From the NCBI GenBank assembly GCA_016234205.1, contig JACRGN010000219.1:1-18734 (forward strand): a stretch of DNA of 18,734 nt, written 5' to 3'. The stretch comes from Nitrospinota bacterium. Lineage in GTDB: Bacteria; Nitrospinota; Nitrospinia; UBA9942. Below are positions 14,314-18,734 of the stretch, piece after piece. Made by a program: the position numbers and the translations under genes. Numbering within the stretch: the stretch's first letter is position 1; each line of letters begins with the position of its first letter. The notes below the pieces were generated by a model that saw only the letters and a list, made by a program, of their open reading frames with translations, searched no databases and was not told the DNA's origin.

Positions 14314-15285
14314 ATGATAAAGACTCTGAAGATTAAAAATTTTAAATCAATAAAGCATTTGAAGTTGGATTGTAAAAAAATAAACCTATTTATAGGAAAA
14401 CCGAATAGCGGAAAATCAAACATATTGGAAAGTGTTGGTATTTTTTCTTTTCCACATCCCTTTAGTGGCAATCTAAAAAATTTTATTAGATTTGAAAATA
14501 TGACCAACTTGTTTTATGACCAGGATACAAGTGAGAAAATAGAAATAACTGCTGATGATATCGGTTGTGAAATAGAATTTAAAAATGGGCATTTTATTGG
14601 AATGGGTGGAGATAAAGAAAAGAAGATACTACATTTTGATTTTGATTTTAATTACGATGGACAAGGGTCTTCAAATATGTCAGAGGTTTCTCCTTTCAAA
14701 GGTTATAGATTTACAATAATGGATAAATTTCAGATACAGGCGTATGATTTCCTTTTACCTCCAAAAGGGGAAAATCTTTTATCAATTCTTCTAACAAATA
14801 AGACACTAAGGAAATTTGTAGCAGAGATATTAAACGAATATGGGCTTAGAATTGTTTTAAAGCCTCAGGATAGCAAAATAGAGGTTCAGAAAGAAATCGA
14901 GGATGTTATAATTTCCTATCCTTATTCATTAGTTTCTGACACCTTACAAAGAATAATTTTTTATCTTGTGGCAATTGAAACTAACAAAGGTTCTACCCTC
15001 ATTTTTGAAGAGCCTGAAGCCCACGCATTCCCGTTTTATACTAAATTTCTTGCCGAAAGTATAGCCATGGATAAAAGCAATCAATATTTCATCTCTACCC
15101 ATAATCCTTATCTGCTTTTGTCTATTTTAGAAAAGGCACCAAAAAATGATATTGGAGTTTTTATCGTTTACTTTAAGAATTATCAAACAAAAATCAGAAC
15201 ATTAAGTATAGAACAGATGGCTGAAATTTTTGACCTTGATTCAAGTATATTCTTTAATCTTGACAGATTTCTGGAGGAAGAATGA
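14314..15285 (+). CDS. AAA/ABC-type ATPase (AAA_21/RecF-OLD-like)
   Basis: 323 residues from the ATG at 14314, chosen for the upstream AGAGG and the typical start MIKTLKIKNFKSIKHL; an ATG at 14299 is possible. Walker A GKPNSGKS is at 28-35, Walker B TLIFEEPE at 228-235 with the catalytic Glu pair, and the switch His is in STHN at 261-264. SDTLQRIIFYLVAI at 208-221 is in the place of the ABC signature. The middle (about 60-200) is a divergent insertion without recognisable motifs. No Toprim domain is fused, unlike OLD nucleases, but the next gene overlaps by ATGA and looks Toprim-like. Related two-gene ATPase plus Toprim/nuclease units (for example PARIS, Gabija and Septu types) act against phage. 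Assignment to defence is inference. Confidence 0.85.
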   Translation: MIKTLKIKNFKSIKHLKLDCKKINLFIGKPNSGKSNILESVGIFSFPHPFSGNLKNFIRFENMTNLFYDQDTSEKIEITADDIGCEIEFKNGHFIGMGGDKEKKILHFDFDFNYDGQGSSNMSEVSPFKGYRFTIMDKFQIQAYDFLLPPKGENLLSILLTNKTLRKFVAEILNEYGLRIVLKPQDSKIEVQKEIEDVIISYPYSLVSDTLQRIIFYLVAIETNKGSTLIFEEPEAHAFPFYTKFLAESIAMDKSNQYFISTHNPYLLLSILEKAPKNDIGVFIVYFKNYQTKIRTLSIEQMAEIFDLDSSIFFNLDRFLEEE

Positions 15286-15743
15286 TATATGTAGAATGTC
15301 TTCCAGACCGAACTTTGGTAAAAGTTTTGGGTGTTCCAAAGAGAAAGATAGAACATGCAGGGGATAAAGGGAGAATATGTAACAGGTTAGAGAAAACTTA
15401 CAACTCCAAAGGATTAATAGATGAAGACCCTTTTAGTTTACAGCCCAATTATATCAAGAGGTTAAAATTAATTTCAGCCGAAGATGAAATTAAGTTCTTG
15501 TACGATGAAAAGACTAAAAACCATTTGATTATATTATCTCCAAGATTAGAGGGTTGGATTCTAAAAGCAGCCAAAGAGGCTGAAGTAGATATAAAAAGGC
15601 ATGGTTTGCCTGATGAAGAACATGAATTACATAAAGTTATTAATATGAGACTTAAAGAGTTCGAGAATTTTTTAGAGGAGATAAGAAAGAATAGTAACAT
15701 GCTAAAGACCTTGGAAGGATTTATAAAAGTAAAAGACAGGTAA
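15282..15743 (+). CDS. Small protein with Toprim-like acidic motifs, partner of the upstream ATPase
   Basis: 153 residues, translationally coupled to the ATPase by an ATGA overlap. I do not recognise an exact family. The order of motifs resembles a minimal Toprim domain: a hydrophobic strand ending in Glu (IYVE, Glu5), a strand ending in an acidic D-x-D (GLIDEDP, Asp47/Asp49) and a later strand with a conserved-looking Glu (IILSPRLEGW, Glu90). The C-terminal third is helical and charged. With the ATPase it would make a split version of an OLD-type nuclease, or an analogue of the AriA/AriB pair. The Toprim call comes from motif spacing by eye and is uncertain; a regulatory or toxin role is equally possible. 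Confidence 0.75.
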   Translation: MIYVECLPDRTLVKVLGVPKRKIEHAGDKGRICNRLEKTYNSKGLIDEDPFSLQPNYIKRLKLISAEDEIKFLYDEKTKNHLIILSPRLEGWILKAAKEAEVDIKRHGLPDEEHELHKVINMRLKEFENFLEEIRKNSNMLKTLEGFIKVKDR

Positions 15744-15795
15744 AAATATGTTTTAAATAGAAAGAATATCTTAAAAAGACAAAGGAAATTATAAA

Positions 15796-16122
15796 ATGGT
15801 TAAAAGAAGACAAAAGATTAAAGGGATAATAAATCGGTATGCCAACGAGCTAAGGAAAATGGGAATTACCCCTGAAAAGGTATTGATATACGGCTCTTAT
15901 GCCGAAGGGCATCCGAGAAAAGATAGTGATATTGACCTTATTATTGTGTCCAATGATTTTAAATATAAAAATTTGAGAGAGATGCTTGAGATTCTCGGTT
16001 TAGCCGCTGGAAGGATATTTGAACCTATAGAGGCAATGGGATATACAGAAGACGAGATTGAATTGAAGGAGGAAGGGAGTTTTTTAGATGAAGTAGTATC
16101 AGAAGGGATAGCAGTTACTTAG
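15796..16122 (+). CDS. Minimal nucleotidyltransferase (MNT-type) domain protein
   Basis: 108 residues. The nucleotidyltransferase signature GSYAEG (33-38) followed by DSDIDLII (43-50) gives the GS ... D-x-D metal-binding pattern (Asp45/Asp47) of the DNA polymerase beta superfamily. Stand-alone MNT proteins usually pair with a HEPN toxin and silence it by adding nucleotides. Here no HEPN gene is adjacent; the next gene is a CopG-type antitoxin. AAAGGAA precedes the ATG. The third catalytic acid is not obvious: FEPIEAMG (residue 76 onward) is a candidate. It could be an orphan antitoxin or part of the surrounding accessory block. Confidence 0.88.
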   Translation: MVKRRQKIKGIINRYANELRKMGITPEKVLIYGSYAEGHPRKDSDIDLIIVSNDFKYKNLREMLEILGLAAGRIFEPIEAMGYTEDEIELKEEGSFLDEVVSEGIAVT

Positions 16123-16156
16123 AGAGAATTAACAAGACGGAAGGAGCGAAATTACT

Positions 16157-16450
16157 ATGAAAAGAAAAAGCAAAAAGGAATCTATTCCAGAGCATTTTAA
16201 AACGGCTGAAGATGCGGGTGAATTATGGGATAACCATGGCCTTGGAGACTTCTGGAATCAGACTAAAGAAGCAGACCTCCGCTTTCATTTGAAAAGAAGA
16301 CACTGTTATGTATCTTTGGATTCAAAAATCTTCCATAAACTTCTCCTTTTATCTGAGAAAGATGGGGTTTCAGTAGAAACCATGACTAATCTCTGGATTC
16401 AAGAGAAACTGCAGGAAACAGGAAAAGAAGGGAAAAATGTTGTGAGATAA
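16157..16450 (+). CDS. CopG family antitoxin (CopG_antitoxin/BrnA-like)
   Basis: 97 residues. The segment EHFKTAEDAGELWDNHGLGD, followed by a beta strand and a ribbon-helix-helix-like half (VSLDSKIFHKLLLLSEKDGVSVETMTNLWIQEKL), matches the CopG antitoxin family that usually accompanies BrnT or RelE-type toxins. AAGGAG lies 10 bp before the ATG. No toxin gene flanks it: the upstream neighbour is the nucleotidyltransferase (34-bp gap) and downstream is a terminator. It is either an orphan antitoxin left from a decayed pair or part of an unusual pairing with the nucleotidyltransferase. Confidence 0.85.
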   Translation: MKRKSKKESIPEHFKTAEDAGELWDNHGLGDFWNQTKEADLRFHLKRRHCYVSLDSKIFHKLLLLSEKDGVSVETMTNLWIQEKLQETGKEGKNVVR

Positions 16451-16488
16451 AACCTGTTAACCTATATCTGTAGCAACAGGTTTCTGTT
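16450..16488 (+). terminator. Terminator after the accessory block
   Basis: AAACCTGTT (16450-16458) pairs with AACAGGTTT (16475-16483) around a 16-nt loop, and is followed by CTGTTT. The stem overlaps the last base of the CopG stop codon. This probably separates the accessory transcript from rplU. Confidence 0.6.
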
Positions 16489-16533
16489 TACTCCTTCCCA
16501 CTGTCAACAGCATAGTGTATTGCCGAAAAAGTC

Positions 16534-16562
16534 TTGACATATAAATAAAAACCATGATATTT
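16534..16562 (+). promoter_or_regulatory. Promoter of the rplU-rpmA-obgE operon
   Basis: A perfect -35 TTGACA at 16534-16539 is followed after 16 bp by GATATT (16556-16561), or after 17 bp by ATATTT. The -10 is weak but the position fits, giving a leader of about 110 nt before rplU that contains two hairpins. Confidence 0.6.
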
Positions 16563-16571
16563 TGAATACAA

Positions 16572-16590
16572 GCCCACGAAAATCGTGGGC
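16572..16590 (+). other. Perfect leader hairpin upstream of rplU
   Basis: GCCCACGA and TCGTGGGC form a perfect 8-bp stem with an AAA loop, at or near the 5' end of the predicted rplU transcript. No T-run follows. It is a candidate protein- or ribosome-sensing leader structure or a transcript-stabilising hairpin. Confidence 0.5.
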
Positions 16591-16610
16591 ATTGTAGTTT
16601 ATGGCAAAAT

Positions 16611-16656
16611 AAACCTCCACACTCACCTGTCTTGTTAGGGGAGGTAGGAGGTTTTT
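16611..16656 (+). terminator. Attenuator-like intrinsic terminator in the rplU leader
   Basis: The outer stem AAACCTCC (16611-16618) pairs with GGAGGTTT (16647-16654). An inner stem CTCACCT/AGGGGAG (one mismatch) encloses an 8-nt loop, and a T5 run overlaps the end (16652-16656). It lies between the promoter and the rplU ribosome-binding site, so transcription must pass it, which suggests attenuation of the ribosomal protein operon. If TTGACA at 16534 is not the promoter, it could instead terminate upstream transcription. Confidence 0.6.
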
Positions 16657-16679
16657 AATTATGGATGGAGGATTATATC

Positions 16680-17189
16680 ATGTATGCAGTAGTTAAGACA
16701 GGCGGTAAACAGTATAAGGTATCATTAGGAGAGACTGTAAGGTTTGAAAAGGTAAAAGGGGGTAAAGGGGATAGGGTCAGTTTTGATAATGTCCTCATGG
16801 TGAATGATAAAGAGGCTAAGATTGGAAAGCCCGAAATAGAAGGGATGCCGGTTATCGGTGAGATAGTTGAGCAGGGCAATTCAAAGAAGATTCGTGTTGT
16901 CAAGAAGAAGAGAAGAAAAAATTACAGGAAGACACAGGGGCATAGGCAGTCATTTACTTCTGTAAAGATAATCGCAATCGGCGGAACTGCTGCTGTATCA
17001 GGGACTGTAACTTATGCAGCTTCAGGAACGATTACCAAGGCTGCTTCCGGGACAATCAGCGGAGCTGCTTCTGGTGCAATCACCGGTGCAACTTCAGGGA
17101 CAGTAACAAAGACAGCGAGAAAGAAGACAACAAAGACTATTAAAACTGTAAAAACTACTAAAACTGCAAAAACTAAAGGTTCTAAATAG
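16680..17189 (+). CDS. rplU: 50S ribosomal protein L21 with repetitive C-terminal extension
   Basis: 169 residues from the ATG at 16680, chosen because GGAGG (16667-16671) has ideal spacing and MYAVVKTGGKQYKV is the standard L21 start; an in-frame ATG at 16665 lies within that ribosome-binding region. Residues 1-100 are a complete L21, including the basic VVKKKRRKNYRKTQGHRQ rRNA-binding segment. Residues 103-141 are 8-residue repeats of the form (V/I)T-x-AASGT, encoded by four 24-nt DNA repeats at 17007-17102. Residues 142-169 are a Lys/Thr-rich tail. Usual L21 is about 103 residues, so the last third is extra. It is followed by rpmA and obgE, the conserved order. Confidence 0.97.
   Translation: MYAVVKTGGKQYKVSLGETVRFEKVKGGKGDRVSFDNVLMVNDKEAKIGKPEIEGMPVIGEIVEQGNSKKIRVVKKKRRKNYRKTQGHRQSFTSVKIIAIGGTAAVSGTVTYAASGTITKAASGTISGAASGAITGATSGTVTKTARKKTTKTIKTVKTTKTAKTKGSK
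17007..17102 (+). repeat. Four 24-bp tandem repeats in rplU
   Basis: Units start at 17007, 17031, 17055 and 17079 and encode VTYAASGT, ITKAASGT, ISGAASGA and ITGATSGT. A degenerate unit (TAAVSGT) precedes them. The copies have diverged at the third codon position as well as in protein, so this is not a very recent expansion. Confidence 0.85.
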
Positions 17190-17215
17190 TATATTAAATT
17201 TTTTGGAGGTAAATC

Positions 17216-17470
17216 ATGGCACATAAAAAAGGTCAGGGCAGCACAGCTAATGGAAGGGACAGTATTGCAAAAAGGCTTGGCGTTAAGAGATACGGAGGAC
17301 AGATAGTTTCTGCCGGCAGCATTATTGTAAGACAGAGAGGAACAAAGTTTTATCCCGGAGAGAATGTCGGGCTTGGTGTAGACTACACTATATTTGCAAA
17401 GATAGATGGTGTTGTGAAGTTTGAGAGAAAGGGCAGAGACAAGAAGCTGGTAAGTGTATATGCAGTATAG
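17216..17470 (+). CDS. rpmA: 50S ribosomal protein L27
   Basis: 84 residues, normal length. MAHKKGQGSTANGRDSIAKR at the N-terminus is the conserved tail that reaches the peptidyl-transferase centre; it lacks the cleavable extension of Firmicutes L27. RYGGQIVSAGSIIVRQRGTK and the GxNVGLGVDYTIFAK core are typical. TTGGAGGT is well spaced before the ATG. It lies between rplU (26 bp) and obgE. The stop codon is the first part of an inverted repeat that runs up to the obgE start. Confidence 0.98.
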   Translation: MAHKKGQGSTANGRDSIAKRLGVKRYGGQIVSAGSIIVRQRGTKFYPGENVGLGVDYTIFAKIDGVVKFERKGRDKKLVSVYAV

Positions 17471-17541
17471 CTCATAGTTCATGGTTAAGGGTTTATGGTT
17501 TTTTCTATGAACTATCAGCTATGAGCCATGAGCTATGAGCT
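17468..17541. repeat. Inverted repeat between rpmA and obgE with two alternative pairings
   Basis: TAGCTCATAGTTCATGG at 17468 can pair with the ATGAACTATCAGCTA segment (about 17507-17521, one mismatch) or with CCATGAGCTATGAGCT (17526-17541, one mismatch), and the latter contains the obgE ATG. The unit CTATGAGC is repeated. No Shine-Dalgarno is visible for obgE. Confidence 0.65.
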
Positions 17542-18581
17542 TTATTGATGAAGTAAAAATATATGTTAAGGGCGGGGATGGTGGAAGGGGCTGTGTAAGT
17601 TTTCGCAGAGAGAAATATATTCCAAGGGGCGGACCTGATGGCGGAGACGGCGGAGAGGGCGGGGATGTAATAATAACAGCGGATAGAAACCTTCATACAT
17701 TGATTGACCTTAGGTATCAACAGCATTACAGGGCTGATAGAGGGGGACACGGAGAGGGGAGCAATAAACACGGGAAGGATGGAGAGGATTGCAGGATAAG
17801 GGTTCCCGTTGGCACGATAATAAAAGATACAGATACTGAATTAATTTTAGAAGACCTAAATGAAGATGGCAAATCATTAATAGTAGCGAAGGGTGGAAAG
17901 GGCGGAAGGGGAAATACAAGATTCAAGTCTTCTACAAACAGGGCTCCTCGGAAGGCACAAAAAGGCCTGCCCGGAGAGGAGAAGTGGCTTTATTTAGAAC
18001 TAAAACTCCTTGCTGACATCAGTATAATTGGTTTTCCAAATGCAGGAAAATCAACACTCATATCAAAAATATCAGCAGCAAAACCAAAAATTTCAGATTA
18101 TCCATTTACAACACTGACACCAAATTTAGGCGTTGTCAGGGTGGGAGAGTATAAATCCTTCGTAGTGGCGGATATACCCGGGCTTATTGAGGGGGCACAT
18201 AAAGGGAAGGGGCTCGGTATAAGGTTTTTAAAGCATATAGAAAGGACAAAGGTACTCCTCCATCTTATTGATATGTCGGCAGGTGAGGGTAGAGACCCCA
18301 TTAATGATTTTAAGATAATTAATGAGGAACTCCTTCAGTTTAGCCCTAAGCTTGCCTCAAAACCACAGATGGTGGTCGGTAATAAGGTTGATATTCATGG
18401 GGCAAGAGAGAGATTTGATAAAGTTAAAAGTAAATTTAGAGATATGGACATAGAAGTATTTTTCATCTCGGCTGTTACCGGAGAGGGTATTAATCAGTTG
18501 GTAAACAATATGGCTGATATGCTGTTTGAAGCTGAAGCAGACAGGGCAAGACATAAAGGTGAATCGAAAAAAAGTATTTAA
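17535..18581 (+). CDS. obgE: GTPase ObgE/CgtA
   Basis: Essential ribosome-associated GTPase involved in 50S assembly and stringent/stress signalling. It has 348 residues. The Gly-rich Obg fold is at about 1-158 (GGDGGRGCVSFRREKY, GGPDGGDGGEGGDV). The G domain carries G1 GFPNAGKS at 166-173, G2 FTTLTP at 191-196, G3 DIPG at 213-216, G4 NKVD at 283-286 and G5 SAVTG near 314. There is no C-terminal OCT domain, only a short basic tail. The ATG at 17535 is the only plausible start, since an in-frame TGA lies 6 bp upstream. It lacks a Shine-Dalgarno and sits inside an inverted repeat. proB overlaps its 3' end. Confidence 0.97.
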   Translation: MSFIDEVKIYVKGGDGGRGCVSFRREKYIPRGGPDGGDGGEGGDVIITADRNLHTLIDLRYQQHYRADRGGHGEGSNKHGKDGEDCRIRVPVGTIIKDTDTELILEDLNEDGKSLIVAKGGKGGRGNTRFKSSTNRAPRKAQKGLPGEEKWLYLELKLLADISIIGFPNAGKSTLISKISAAKPKISDYPFTTLTPNLGVVRVGEYKSFVVADIPGLIEGAHKGKGLGIRFLKHIERTKVLLHLIDMSAGEGRDPINDFKIINEELLQFSPKLASKPQMVVGNKVDIHGARERFDKVKSKFRDMDIEVFFISAVTGEGINQLVNNMADMLFEAEADRARHKGESKKSI

Positions 18582-18734
18582 AAAAGTCAAGAGGATTGTA
18601 ATTAAGATTGGGAGCGGGGTTCTTACTACTCCTGACAGAAGCGAGCTTGATGATAATATCATAGAAGGAATTGCACGGCAGGTTTCAAACCTGCATAAAT
18701 CAGGATATGAGATAATTCTTGTTTCATCAGGTGC
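18559..18734 (+). CDS. proB: Glutamate 5-kinase, 5' part
   Basis: First step of proline synthesis: ATP-dependent phosphorylation of glutamate. The visible 58 residues read VNRKKVFKKVKRIVIKIGSG and continue to the amino-acid-kinase motif IILVSSGA at the window end, with the expected RIVIKIGSGVLT start of the kinase fold. Start: GTG at 18559, which overlaps the obgE 3' end by 23 bp in another frame; AAAGG nearby is a weak ribosome-binding site. A start inside the obgE overlap is consistent with coupling in an obgE-proB(-proA) operon. The gene runs out of the window. Confidence 0.9.
   Translation, partial: MNRKKVFKKVKRIVIKIGSGVLTTPDRSELDDNIIEGIARQVSNLHKSGYEIILVSSG

Noticed and set aside
16665..16679. 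Upstream ATG for rplU, adding MEDYI
   Set aside because: It overlaps the GGAGG that serves the standard L21 start at 16680.

Overview
The window is about 18.7 kb of AT-rich bacterial DNA. It carries a Gram-negative style cell-shape operon (mreB, mreC, mreD, mrdA, rodA), purD, and the conserved rplU-rpmA-obgE-proB run. This gene order, together with many dispersed palindromic repeats in and between genes, fits an uncultured Nitrospirota- or deltaproteobacteria-like lineage. That placement is inference: no rRNA gene or other decisive marker is present.

Layout. 1-418 is mostly non-coding and holds a terminator-like hairpin and an extended -10 promoter ahead of mreB. 419-6030 (+) is the elongasome operon: the MreB filament, the MreC/MreD membrane partners, the PBP2 transpeptidase and the RodA glycosyltransferase. 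6134-10477 (-) holds an Rsm22-family methyltransferase followed by an accessory block: a membrane-anchored DUF4041/GIY-YIG protein resembling the anti-phage nuclease SNIPE, a DUF4258/zinc-finger toxin-antitoxin-like pair, and a gene broken by an in-frame TGA. 10673-12010 (+) is purD.

12222-16450 (+) is a second accessory block. It contains a secreted caspase-like/FGE-sulfatase protein with a frameshift, whose C-terminus looks like the variable region of a diversity-generating retroelement (DGR) target. It also contains a small Sm-like protein, an ATPase overlapping a small Toprim-like protein (a possible two-gene defence module), a minimal nucleotidyltransferase and a CopG-type antitoxin. From 16534 the chromosome returns to housekeeping genes: a promoter, leader hairpins and attenuator-like terminator, then rplU (with an unusual repetitive tail), rpmA, obgE and the 5' end of proB.

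Two themes stand out. First, accessory and defence-like genes sit in two gaps between core genes. Second, several different palindromic repeats occur between genes, against start codons, and in frame inside purD, the Rsm22-like gene, the caspase-like gene and the 3' end of mrdA, in a way that recalls Rickettsia palindromic elements. The most notable single signals are the DGR-like variable region without a visible reverse transcriptase, the SNIPE-like nuclease, the ATPase/Toprim-like pair, and a duplicated ribosome-binding/start region with a complementary anti-Shine-Dalgarno element ahead of mrdA.
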